A stretch of 64,000 nucleotides of DNA from Cocos nucifera (Eukaryota > Streptophyta > Magnoliopsida > Arecales > Arecaceae): NCBI GenBank assembly GCA_006176705.1, contig QRFJ01004886.1, forward strand, positions 18,069 through 82,068, given 5' to 3'. The notes under the pieces were generated by a model. That model had not been told where the DNA came from, searched no databases, and was given only the letters and a program-made list of their open reading frames with translations. A program made the translations under genes and the position numbers. This document shows positions 44,757 through 55,560 of this stretch, piece after piece (position 1 is the first letter of the stretch; every line of letters starts with the position of its first letter).

Positions 44757-45320
44757 CAATCAAGATGAAGCTTTGGTAAAGGATAGAGCTAGGCTTCGGT
44801 TAATGGCTACTTCGAGGTAACTGATGCCAAAAAGAAGAGCTGGCTTCTACACCATCTTTCTGCCGACGCCAATCCAAGATCAAAGATCAACCAATTTTAA
44901 TTTTTTTTCTTTTTAAATTTTATATATTTAAGTTATAATTTTTTTAATTAATACAATATTAATTTTTATGCTCTTTAATTTCATGTTGTTTATTTTTATT
45001 GTAATTTAATTTTTATACTTTAATTATTGCTCTTTATTTTACTGCAAGTAGATGGTAAGATCTAAATAGTAGATCTTAGTATCAAGTTTATTTTTTTGCA
45101 CTATTTCGATTTTGCTTTTAATTTCTGACTTCAAATTCTATTTCAAATCCTTTTCTTTCTCTTTTCAAAAATCAAAGATTTCAAATCTAAAATACTACCT
45201 TTCCTATGGATTCGTCTCGACTCACTGCTATCTACGTACTTTTAATTATTTTAAGAAGTCGAATTAAACTGATAAACATGGTGTCTTAATGATAACATCG
45301 CACTCTTATCAGCAGACCTT
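44757..45320 (+). repeat. Dispersed repeat X, copy 2 (replaces gypsy B integrase)
   Basis: It matches 31320-31918 from about 44838 on (TGGCTTCTACACC; TGCAAGTAGATGGTAAGATC; CCTATGGATTCGTC; AACTGATAAACATGGTGTC; CTTATCAG). The first 80 bp align poorly. No target duplication is obvious, and sequence expected of B (integrase) is missing, so it is either a deletion-insertion or the end of another element. Confidence 0.7.
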
Positions 45321-45329
45321 CAACAAACA

Positions 45330-48251
45330 TCCTATCAGCTCGTCGGAATTTATCTTCGAACTCTCATCGTTGCTTCCTTAGGACCTCGAATTCGACCTCT
45401 GCATCCTTGACAGCCTGACACTTGTAGGTCAATTGAATTTTCAATTGCTAAAGCTCGACCTTCTCCCTCTCATATGACAAGAACAGATCGCCAAAGGTCT
45501 TTCGATAGAAAGCAAGCTGCACCAACTCCCTCAAAGTATCGGCCTGCTAACTGCTAGCAAGCAGCTTTTGGAGGCGGGCCACCTCCCCGTTAGCTGACTT
45601 GAGCTGACATTTGACCCTGCTCAACTTTTTTGTCCAGGCAATTCTTTGACCATTGTGCCAAGCCTCGACTTTTGGGAGTTATTTCTGAAGCTCCAAAAGC
45701 TTCTTCGACCAATCCCAATCATGCTGTGTCTTATCCGAAGACCAGGATGAGCTCCCCTCCAATAATTTGACCTTCTCTTTCTCAATGTTGAGATCGGCCC
45801 TAAGGGAGCTGATCTTTGTGGCAAGTGCCCAATACTTGTCGCTGGCATCCTTCCTAAATCTTGCAAGCTCTTTCTCGAAGTTTTCTTTCTTGATATTATA
45901 GTTAATGGAGTCTTTCATGTGTAATCTTCGAAGGTGGGTGACTTCAATCGTCGCCTCCAAAGTGTTCTTCCTAAACTTTTGAAGCTCATCCTCAATCTTC
46001 TTCAGCTTCTTTTTTAAATGATAAGCTTCTTTTTTCAGGTTTTTGATCATTGATTTTAAGAGAACTCCCTAGGGTAACATATCGGCATCAATAGGGGATA
46101 GTGTTCGATGCACGAGAAAAATACTCAAAGGTATCGACAAAAAGAAGTATGCTTTCATTTAACCAAAAGTTTCTAAAGAGTAAGATAAAAGAGGAAAAGA
46201 TAAAATACAACTACTTGAGGCCCTCAACCTCAGGAGATACGGCGGTAGATGAAGTTGGGGCGCTCTCGACCACTTCTAGTTTCTGGGTAGGCACAGGTGT
46301 CTTCATGGTAGGTTCGGGTGGACAGGAGGCTGGATCGGTAGGAGTAGGGTCAGCCACGATGTTGGATGGCCCTGCTACTTCATCAAGATCCTCCTCTTCC
46401 AAAAAGATGAGATCAAGCTCGGAAAATTTTTGGGCCACTCTATCTTCATAGAGTTCGAAACCCTTGATGAATGCCTGCTGGCCGAACGCGATGTTTAGGT
46501 TTCTCATTTCAAAAGAGGCCTTGAACTTTTCAACTACCTGGGCCATTGCCTTCGAGATCAACTTTGTCGTTCAGGCTTACAGATTGATGACCTTGATCTC
46601 GACTTCCTTTCTCTTCTCTTCCTTCTGGGCCAACGCTACTTTTAGTTCGGTCGAGACAAACTCTTCCTTCTGAAGTGCATCCTGGAGACTCCTGGCTTCT
46701 ACCGCCTTCTCCTGTGTGAAGCATTCAGCCTTGATGGCCTTCTCTGCTTTGAGATGATCGATCTCGACTTGAAGGTCCTCCTTGGCCTTCAGTGCTTCCG
46801 CATCCTGGCAGTGCACCCTTTTCATGTAGGTGAGTATTTGATGACCCAACTGCCATAGATGGGTGATGCTAAGAAGAGAGAAAATGAAAATGAAAATATA
46901 GCAAAGCAATTACCTTCAAGAAGGTTTTGAGGGAGCTCCAAATAAGCTATGTCTGGTCAAGGTCGGCCATGCGGTTCACCACCTCAGGCTTGGCAAGCTT
47001 GTCTGTTAACTCCCAAATTATCTCTGGGTTTTCAAAGGGATCTTCTCTTAGGTCATCGCCGCCATCGCTTGGCTCGTCTGGACGAGCCTTACGGGCTATC
47101 TTTGCAACAGCCGACTTCTTCTTCTTCTTCTTGTCATTCTTTTTTTCTCTTTTGATGGGGGGCTCCGAGGCTAGTCCTACATGGAGGCTCAAAAATGCAG
47201 GAGGCAAGGAATCTGCATCGATGGTGCTAACCTCGATAATAGGAGGAGCTTCGACGTCTTGGGCAATTTTGGTGGAGGTCATAGGGATGACTTGAGCCAC
47301 GAAGTTTAGGGCACCAACTTTTGCCCTTTTTGGACTTTCACCCGGTGCCTTCCATTTCCTCTTCTGGGCATGGAGGCCCTTGGTGAGCATCCGTACAGCT
47401 TCGGTATCCATCTCTGCAATAAAGAAAAGGATACAATCAGCAAAATGCATCCACGATCTCATGATAGTTCGGGAAGTAAAAAATATATTAATATGGTCAA
47501 GAGGACTCGAACCCAGGTTAAACAGAGTCTGCTCTTTTAGAAGATCGAGAAGGAGAGAAGCTCGGTATGCCTTAAGTTTATTGGAAGAATCGAGGTCGAC
47601 TCTATCTAAACTAGGAGCTCAACGAACTAGTTTCCTAAGAAAGCCCTAAGGGGGAGATCTAGCACCAAGGTCGGACAGTGCATGAAGTACTTTTTCTTCC
47701 AATTGTGGATGGAAGGAGCACCTTTCAGAAGCTTCTTCTTACCGAATTGGGGGGAGAAATACCATCAATCCTTCGTGGAAGGACGGCATTTGAAGGTATA
47801 GAAATTTCTAAAGAGGAAGATGGTTGGACAAATTTCGACCAGATGGTAGAGAGAAAGAAATCCGATCAGAAACCTAAAGGAGTTCAGTACTATGAAAGCA
47901 AAGAAGATGTTTAGAAAGAGAAAAAAGTGCAACTACGAAAGATGAGAGTGGAAGTCGAAGTCCGACATGCAAAGTTTCTAGATACAAGCAAAATTGGCTA
48001 GGTGGAGGGGAACTAGCTCGGTCGCTTGACCTAGGGAGCTCAAGATTGAATTCCTGGGGGATCCCGTATTGAATCCTAATTAAGAAGAGGTCATTTAGGA
48101 TTAGAGCACAGAAAATGGTATCTAGTACAAAAGGATGATGAGACATATTCCTAGGTGCAATCTCAGCGATGGGAGTGGGGTCTAAGAAGGTCGGATCAGC
48201 CAAACTCCAGGAACCGACCGATTGAGAGGTTTTCAAAGATATTGGGATCAA
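45330..48251 (-). pseudogene. Antisense ORF of Tat element B: gypsy-type 'transposase' domain plus coiled coil
   Basis: A gene on the strand opposite to gag-pol, between pol and the 3' LTR. The N-terminal frame 47874-48251 contains YGIPQEFNLELPRSSDRAS and SQFCLYLETLHVGLRLPLSSF, which I recognise as the plant 'putative gypsy type transposon' family (Pfam Transposase_28, from memory). The WYFSPQFGKKK and IHNWKKKYF blocks follow near 47760-47690. Next come a basic linker with a Lys run (47157-47100), the frame 46947-47462, and two Lys/Glu-rich coiled-coil stretches (46577-46909 and 45330-46050). Antisense ORFs are known in Tat elements; their role is unclear. Several stops and frame changes break it; a possible intron lies near 47410-47440. 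It is the only non-standard gene in the window. Confidence 0.75.
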
Positions 48252-48859
48252 ACTAAATGCAAAAAAACTCTAAGAAATCAAGAAAAATAAGGTAAAAGCT
48301 TTCTTTTGACAAACCAAATGGTGAAGATACAAAAGACATGGGAATGATTGAAAAATGAGTTGGGAAACTAACCTAGTTGATGGGGAGGCGTGAGAAGATG
48401 GTTGGAGAAATGGAAATCGGATGGTGAAGCACCTAGGAGTGAAGAAAATGGTGAAAGTGACTAGACCTCTTGGGCAAGTAGGAGATGGAAATCGAAGGAG
48501 AGGAAAAGGGGACTCGGGCGAAGTGAAAAACCAGAAGGAGTGCTTAAACATTCGATAGAATCTGAGATGGTTATGATGATAGATCTTTCCTGGCCGATTC
48601 TTGGTTGACAGGTGTCCCACTCATCTTGGTAGGTAGCTGATGATTGATAGAATATTAAATGCACCATACCTGGGGGCAGCCTCTTGGTGGGAATTTTGAA
48701 AAACTATCTTCTCAGATCACTTCATATTTAAGATCCTTTGGTGCCAGCACAGCAAATGCCAAAACTTCCCATTCTCCAAGCGTAGAGCTTGGGCAAGAAC
48801 TTCGACAGTCAACTTTTTGTACTCCCTTCAAAATTCAAACTCGAGAGTAGAAAGACTAT
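48252..48859. other. Spacer between antisense ORF and 3' LTR of gypsy B
   Basis: No convincing gene. The 48270-48620 and 48461-48667 minus-strand frames are Ser/Phe/Pro-rich and most likely lie in the 5' untranslated region of the antisense gene. The polypurine tract before the LTR is poor (GAGAGTAGAAAGAC at 48842-48855). Confidence 0.5.
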
Positions 48860-48894
48860 TGTTAGGGTGAACCCGCCATTGCCGAAGTTTGGCT

Positions 48895-49775
48895 TGTCAT
48901 TAATCCTCTTAGACTTCTCCTTTGACAGAGTTCCTTTCAAACTTCTCCTTTAGTTGACTCCTCCTTCAGGCTAACTCCTCCTTTGACAAAGCTCCTGTCG
49001 GACTTCTTCTTCTGTCGAACTCCTTCCTCAGTCGAACTCCTCACGGACTTCTCCTTTGACAGAGCTTGTTCCAGACTTCTCCTTCAGTTGGACTCCTCTC
49101 TTAGTCGGACTTCTCCTTTGATAGAGCTCCTTTCGGACCTCCTTCAGTCGGACTCCTTCCGGACTCCTCCCTTAATCCGACTCCTTCTTTAGTCGGACTT
49201 CTCCTTCGATAGAGCTCCTTCCGAACTTCTCCTTCAATCGGACTCCTCTCAGACTCCTCCTTCAATTGGACTCCTTCCGAACTCCTCCTTTAGTCAAACT
49301 CCTCGTAGACTCTTCTCTCAGTTGGACTTCTCCTTCAGTCGGACTTCTTTCAAACTTTTTCTTTAGTCGGACTTCTCCTTCAGTCGGGCTCCTTTTAGGA
49401 CTTCTTCCTTCGATAGAGTACCTTCAAGACTTTTTCTTCGACAGAGCATCTTCCAGACTTCTCCTTCAGTCAGACTCCTTCTAGACTTCTCCTTCAGTCA
49501 AACTTATTTCGAACTTCTCCTTCAGTTGGACTCCTCCTTCAGTCGGGCTCCTTCCAGACTTCTCCTTCGATAGAGCACCTTCTGGACTTCTCCTTCAGTC
49601 GAACTTCTTTTGGACTCCTTCTTCAGTCAGACTCCTCCCGAACTTCTTCCTTAGTCGGACTTCTCCTTCAGTCGGACTCCTTCTGGACTTCTCCTTCAGT
49701 CAAACTCCTCTCTCAATCGGATTTCTCCTTCAATCGGACTCCTCCTTCAGTCGGACTCCTTTCGGACTCCTTCCA
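48895..49775 (+). repeat. Minisatellite in gypsy B 3' LTR
   Basis: About 880 bp of the same 17-nt family as in the 5' LTR but longer and differently arranged; the GACAGAG/GATAGAG variant is more frequent near its start. Frames 48983-49192 and 49266-49484 are artefacts. Confidence 0.9.
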
Positions 49776-50083
49776 GTTGCTCTAAAGGACACTCTCCAGC
49801 CAAACTTCTTTCTATCACTAGAAGAACTTCAACATCAATTCTTGATGCAATGAATATCAGTCAACACACAGATGATCTCGGGCACATCCGAACCTCTCTT
49901 AAACTATCGATTAGTGATGTCCTTCACCACCTTTGATTATCCAATCCAGACTAACTATTAGGTACTGATAAAATGGCACGTCACAACAACGGACACTACC
50001 CTTTGAACAAACTTCATGTGGCCCTGAACGGCTCATTACCAGGTGGTTATGGTTGTCACCATCAGTTTGTTATAGACTCCATC

Positions 50084-50091
50084 TATAAAAG
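50084..50091 (+). promoter_or_regulatory. TATA box of gypsy B 3' LTR
   Basis: TATAAAAG in the same setting as at 13531 and 41002. In this LTR it would drive transcription outward into element A. Confidence 0.55.
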
Positions 50092-50319
50092 GGACCATCC
50101 AAATATATTTTCTCTCTAAGCTCTCATCCTCTTCCCAGTACTCTGCTTCTTTGTTTTTTGAGCATTCCATTCTAGTTGGCTGAAAATTGACTTGAGCGTT
50201 AGAGGATCCTACCAGAACCATCCACCTCTGATTTGGATTTTTATTTGTAGGTCCCATCGGTGGCCTCATCTTCTCCACTCCAGCCACATCTGACGTTCTC
50301 ACAAATTTTTGCACCAACA

Positions 50320-50324
50320 ATCAC
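50320..50324. repeat. Right target-site duplication of element B
   Basis: ATCAC directly after B's GCACCAACA end; the left partner is GTCAC at 39903-39907 (and 12429-12433). Confidence 0.7.
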
Positions 50325-51648
50325 GATGATAGAGGTAGTACATATTAGGATTGCACTTGAATGGATGAGACAGCATCTTTTTTGGCCTTGATAACTGCTT
50401 CTTGATCTTCATCAACACTTGGATCTTTAGAGCATTCAAGGGGGCATAGTTGTAAAATCTTCTAGAAGGGGAGTTTTGCCATGCCCTCAGGCCTGGACTT
50501 CTTGGTCGTCATGCTCGAAGTGAAGTTCAGGCTTGCCAGCACTTAGGAGGGGTTCTGGAGTGTGTCCGAGCTTCACTTAGCTTTTCAATAGTTGCAGACT
50601 TACTAGATTCATCTACCTACCACTCTCCTATAGCTTCTTCATCTTTTAGTTTGAAGGCTTCCTCCACTCGAGCACATCTTTGGCTCGGGCCAACATGTTG
50701 GCAAAATCCCAAGGATACTTCTTCTCCAAGGTGAAAAGAAGATCATTCTTCTGTAGGCCACCTTTCAGTGCAGCCATAGCAATAGACTGGTCCAAATTTT
50801 GGACCGCCAAGGTAGTAGCATTAAAGCGGCTGATGTAAGCTTGGATGGACCTCCTTCCTTCTGCTTGATATTGATGAGGAAGTTTGAACCTCATCTCTGG
50901 CATCGACTGTTAATGAAATGAGCCATAAACTGATGGCTTAGCTGATCAAAAAAAAAAAAGATGGTACCCAATTTGAGGTCTGAGTACTAGTTTCTGACTG
51001 CTTCCTTCAAGATGGATAGAAAAGCTTGGCACAAAATAGCGTCAGACGTACCATGGAGGAGCATCATAGTTTTGATGGCCTCGAGGTAGTCAATTTGATT
51101 AGCAGTTCTATCATAACTTTCAAACTATGGGAGTTTAGAGTTCGACGGAATGAGCTCTTGCATGATGCAAGCAAAAATTGGTGGGTCAGTGTATTATGAT
51201 GAGCGGGGGCAATGTGGCGGAGTTCCTCGATCCACTGGTTCATTTCTTGAAGCTTCTAGTTGAGAATATTATCTTGATCATGGATCTCAAAGTCTGGCTG
51301 GTTGGAGGGGTGTAGTGATTCCTCAGGAGTGGAATCATGATTAGAATAAGGGCTCTCCGCTCTTTATTTTCTCTTTCTAGGAGTCACTAGCTGACTTGCC
51401 CAAGTGGATCTTCCCTGCACCAGATCTCGGCATTCCGTTGAGGGTCTTTCCAGCTGAACTAGTGCTGGGGGCTGCTATAGTGCCTGCACTACTTTAGTGA
51501 GGCCTTTAACCTACTGCATCTGTAGGTTAAACTGCTCTAGATCCATCATAGCTGTTGGTGGAGGTTGAGGTGCTGGCGATGAGATCAGAGCAGGCTGATT
51601 TGGCTGAGATCTAATAGTAGAGGTAGTGGAAGCTTTCCTGGGTGGCAT
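50320..51648 (-). pseudogene. gag: gypsy gag, proximal part (element A)
   Basis: Gag of element A from its start codon at 51648 (MPPRKASTTSTI, matching the start of B's gag) leftwards to the insertion point of B. The core is best seen in the frame 50646-50903: QAYISRFNATTLAVQNLDQSI, MAALKGGLQKNDLLFTLEKK and WDFANMLARAKD. The Gly-Pro/Gln-rich N-terminal region (SAPAPQPP-like) is near 51590-51540. A run of 12 A at 50947-50958 and several stops disrupt it. The end at 50320-50340 (YLYHRD-like) joins in sense to 39907 across element B. Confidence 0.8.
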
Positions 51649-51798
51649 CTTACTAAAACATGAATGATTAGAATGAAGAAAAGTATAGAATTGGAGAGAA
51701 GAGGAAGAAGATGAACTCGACTTAGTACTTCTTTAAGAACAAGGGCTTAGATACCCTTCCTTTAGCATCAATCTTTTTGATATAAAAAATGGTGCTAA

Positions 51799-53085
51799 CG
51801 CTGGAGTTTGCTGGAGCTAGAGAAGACGAGGTTGCCGATGAGACCTACAAAGCAAAATCTAGACTGGAGGTGGATGGCTATGATAGGACCCTCCGACGTC
51901 ATGTTAGTTCTCTAGCCAACAAGAATGGAGTACTCAAAAAAATGTAGAGCAGAGAGGAGAGCTTAGTGCTTGGAGAAGAAAATGTATCTGAAGGATCTCT
52001 TATATAGGCGAAGCGCGTAATAGATTGATGATAACAGCCATAATCATCTGGTAGTGGGCCATTCGGGCCACATGGAGTTTGTTATAGGTTATTGGAATTG
52101 ATTTGCTAGAGTTCGAATGTGAGGTTGGAGACTGTGCTTGAGGGTAGATTGTTCATACGGAACTCAAGATCGGACTAACTGAACCTGAAAGTTGGCTTCT
52201 AAGTTGTGGAGGATGGACCTGTAGTTAGTTGGAATCTATCCTTATCATGCTTGACAGTTTTGAGGAGCTTGACAATTGCCAAGGTCGACGGAGAGCAGGT
52301 ATGAATGATCGAGCTAGAGATCAAAGAGTGGATTATGGTCACCGAGGGCCATAGTCAAAGTTTTTAGAGAAGTTCGGTCGGAAAGGTAGAAATTCGAGAT
52401 TCATTGGTAGTTGGAGTACATCAAGACTCCTATTGGTATTGCTCTTATTGCTTCCTCAAGCACTAGAGCTCGCAGTCGACAAGATAGCTATTGCCTACTC
52501 CAGATTTGGAGATCAAGCTCACATTGATGATGGGGTCCTTTTACTTGTTCAAATACACTTGACTAATGTTCATGATGTAACCCAGCTAGGTCTATAGTTA
52601 TCAGGAGGGAATAAAGGAATTTGACCACTCTCGGAGTTGACCACTGTTCATAGACTAGAGCAGAAGAATTTGGCTAGAAAGGAAGGTCTGAATGAAGCTC
52701 GGCTAGAGAGGAGTTTGGCTTGAAAGAAATTCAGCCAGTTGGAGTCCTTAATATGCAATCGGTGAGATACACTGCCTATAATGGAGGAATTCGGCACCTT
52801 CAAGGTCTCTCATAAGCAAGATCAGATGGTACTAGGATTTAACACTTAGAACCCAAGAATCTGTCTTGAGCCAAAGGGCGGCATCAGTTGAATGGCAATT
52901 CACTATTCAAGTTCATCCTGCTGAAGTCCTATTTTGCAGTCAGTAGGACGTTGATGATCATTATTAAGAAGATCGTTCGACATGCATGGATTGGAGGTCG
53001 TCCTTCCCAAGGTAGAGTATAGAAGAGCTACTTGGATGAAGTTCGGTCACAGTTATACTGAAACCAGACATCTACCGAACTTCAG
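51799..53085 (-). repeat. 5' LTR of gypsy A (right edge truncated)
   Basis: Read on the minus strand, the stretch 52000-51800 aligns with the end of B's LTR (TCGGAGGGTCCT, then ATCGGCAACCTCGTCTTCT). It ends near 51799, followed by TTAGCACCATT in the place of B's TTGGCGC primer site. TATATAAG lies at 51999-52006 (-). Unlike B it holds no minisatellite. The TG start is not found: copia C begins at about 53086. Confidence 0.72.
51999..52006 (-). promoter_or_regulatory. TATA box of gypsy A LTR
   Basis: TATATAAG on the minus strand, about 200 bp before the LTR end, as in element B. Confidence 0.55.
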
Positions 53086-54640
53086 CAGGAGCTATTTTAT
53101 TTTCAAGAATCTCCAAGATACTGATCCACCAAACATACAAAAAAGGTATCTAGTAGTAGACCTCCTTGTATCAAGATCACCAGTATAGTTTGCATCTACA
53201 AACCCTTCTAGAGGACCTGAACCTCCAAATATCTTCATGATTTTTTTTTCAAATCCTCTCGACAGTCCAATAAATAACAAATCATGTTCCCTGTAGATAT
53301 CTCAATATCTACTTCAATGCTTTCCAGTGATCCTTCCCAGGGTTAACTATATGCCTACTAACTAAACTCACTGTGTGTGCTATATCTGGTCTACAGCATA
53401 ACATGGTATGCATCACATTGCCTACAGCATTTGCATAAGGGACTCAATCTGTATACTCTCTCTCTTCTTCTGACTAGGGGCTTTAATACTTGGAGAGAGA
53501 TATATAGCTCGATAATGGTGTCTCTATAGGTTTGGCCTTCATACCAAACCTCTCAAAAATTTTTGGGACATATCCTCCTTATGACAAATGGAGCACTCCT
53601 TTACATCCATCTCTATAAATCTTTATTCCAAGGATCTTCTTTGTTGGACCTAGATCCTTCATCTCAAATTTAGATGATAATGCTTCTTTCGGTCTTTTTC
53701 ACAATCTTCATGCTTTTACTGGCTATAAGCATATCATCTATATACAATAGCAGATATAGGGCATCCTTATCATCTACATCCTTGACATAGACATAGCAAT
53801 CATGTTCATATCTGCTAAATCTCAAACTCAAAATAAAACTATCAAATCTATGATATCACTGACGAAGGGATTGCTTCAGACGATATAGTGACCTCTTGAG
53901 TAAACATACCTTCTCCTCTTGTCCAATTTCAGGCTATTTCATGTGGATTCTTTCCTCTAAAGTTCTATGAAAGAAGGCTGTCTTCATGTCCATTTGTTCC
54001 TATTCCATATTATACCATGCCACTAACGATAGCTGAACATGATGAAAGTACGTCATACCATAGGAGAAAAAACCTCATTGTAATAAATCCTTTCTCTTTG
54101 TGAGTATTTCTTTGCTACTAACCTTGCTTTGAATCTGACACCATCTTATTCTGGAGGTACCTCCTTCTTGGTGAACACCCACTTCGAGCTAATAGGTAGA
54201 GCACCTTCTAGAAGATCCATCACCTGCCATGTTTGTTTCTTTTCCAACAATTCCATCTCTTCCATCATAGCCTACATCTATGAGTCATGGTCATCACTAT
54301 TCATAGCCTCTACATAATTCTCTGGATCTCCATTAATAGTGATAAGAGCATAGGAGATAGCCTCATCAATGCCATATCTAATAGGTCTTCTAATAGTACA
54401 TTGGGACTTGTGCAAAGTCACTCTCACTAGCACATTCCTCCAGCATGAAGTATGTGGCTCCTCCTACACCTTGACCTAAATAGTTGGCTCTCCATGCTGG
54501 TCTTGCATTTGAGTAAATATTGTCCTTTCTGCTCCACCTCAATAAAAAAATTCCTATAAGTTGATGTAGACTGCATATCATCTGCCTCTTATAGACCGCC
54601 ACTATCTACCTTCATTTTTTTAGTTCCACCTATACTCCTA
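53086..54640 (-). pseudogene. pol: copia RT and RNase H (element C)
   Basis: From right to left, RT begins near 54400-54300 (the YYYG..EAMNS region) and the 'KRK.DG..ERFKARLVAKEYTQKEG' block can be followed in broken form at 54190-54060. The catalytic site near 53752-53730 reads LLLYIDDMLIAS-like, and RNase H shows the Y.NAVG..MYTM.CTRPDIA block near 53440-53370. The short frame 53092-53280 carries FVDANYTGDLDTRRSTTRYLF (first catalytic Asp) and GGSVSWRF. It breaks off just before the Glu-containing block. Stops and frame changes throughout. Confidence 0.78.
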
Positions 54641-55560
54641 GACCTTTTCAAGATGCTCTTCTCATCAAAGATGACATCCTTGCTGATTACTGACTTCTGT
54701 ACTTCAGGGTTCCATAAATAGGTATCCCTTAACTCCTTGTGGATACCCAATAAAGATCAACTTTTAAGATTTAATGTCCAACTTGCTCTTCTCGATTGCC
54801 TCCACATGAGCATAGACTAGGCAACCAAAGACTTTCAGGTGGCCAAGCTTTAATCTTCTTCCCACTTCAAATCTCCTCTAGAATGCCTCCATTCATCTTG
54901 CAGTGAGGGGACCTGCTGATAAGAAAACAAGATAATATTATTGCACCACCCCAAAAAGATTTTGAAAGTGATGATTGTAATCTCAAACTATACCAATTCT
55001 GCTAGGGGGTCATCTTCACTATGTAATGACAATGATGCAATTTTTCTTATAGTATTTTTTGAAGTCTAGGTTTGTATACTTTCCTCCATTATTTGACCTC
55101 AGACATTTTATCTGTCTTCCTAACTCCTCAACCTTAGCTCTTTAGGTTCGGAACCAGGCAAATGCTTCTGACTTTTTTTTAATCAGGTAGATCCACACCT
55201 TCCTTGAGTCATCAATGAAAGTGACAAAATACTTTACCCCATCTCTAATTGAAACAGGAGCCAATCCCCACACATCCGAGTGCACTAATTCTAACACTCC
55301 TTCACTACGCTTGAATCTGGTGGCAAACTTCATCCTATGCTATTTGCCAAAGATATGTGGCTCACATAAATCAGTGCCCTCCTTTTTCAGGACTGGGATC
55401 ATCCTTCTTTTGCTAAGTTCTGTGAGCCCTCGGTCACTCATTTGACCCATCCAATATAGCCATAGCCGACATAAAAGCTACTCCTTTGTTACTGCTAGCA
55501 TCTTTGCACTATCATTTACAACTAAGCCCTCCATCCTATAAAGATTGTTGCTCCATCTTC
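54641..55560 (-). pseudogene. copia integrase (element C)
   Basis: The frame 55142-55333 is the clearest part: FKRSEGVLELVHSDVWGLAP (first catalytic Asp), then YFVTFIDDSRKVWIYLIKKK (second) and SEAFAWF. The zinc-binding Cys side (ASK..CEPHIFGK-like) lies just to the right near 55350-55390, and the Glu block (NGGKYT-like) near 55105-55085. The C-terminal KVFGCLVYAHVE and SDKLDIKSLKLIFIGYP-like blocks are readable near 54840-54740. Damaged by stops. The TFIDDSRKVW style points to the Tork lineage. Confidence 0.82.

Larger units (their letters stand above)
39908..50319 (+). mobile_element. Ty3/gypsy element B, copy 2: 10.4 kb with both LTRs
   Basis: A Tat-type element with 5' LTR 39908-41237, primer site 41241, gag 41364-42790, protease 43028-43498, RT 43516-44435, RNase H stub to 44756, repeat X 44757-45320 in place of the integrase, an antisense coiled-coil ORF 45330-48251 and 3' LTR 48860-50319. 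Flanked by GTCAC (39903-39907) and ATCAC (50320-50324), with the two halves of element A's gag on either side. Confidence 0.92.
48860..50319 (+). repeat. 3' LTR of gypsy B
   Basis: 1460 bp from TGTTAGGGTGAACCCGCC to GCACCAACA. It aligns with the 5' LTR outside the minisatellite (for example CACTAGAAGAACTTCA, TGAATATCAGTCAACACA and TATAAAAG) but with many substitutions, so the insertion is not recent. Confidence 0.9.

Noticed and set aside
46927..47295. 122-aa plus-strand ORF opposite the antisense coiled-coil gene
   Set aside because: It is the complement of the Lys-rich linker; the minus-strand reading has the coherent family features.
48270..48667. Minus-strand 116-aa and 68-aa ORFs before the antisense gene
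   Set aside because: Low-complexity Ser/Phe/Pro composition without family features; most likely the untranslated leader of the antisense ORF.
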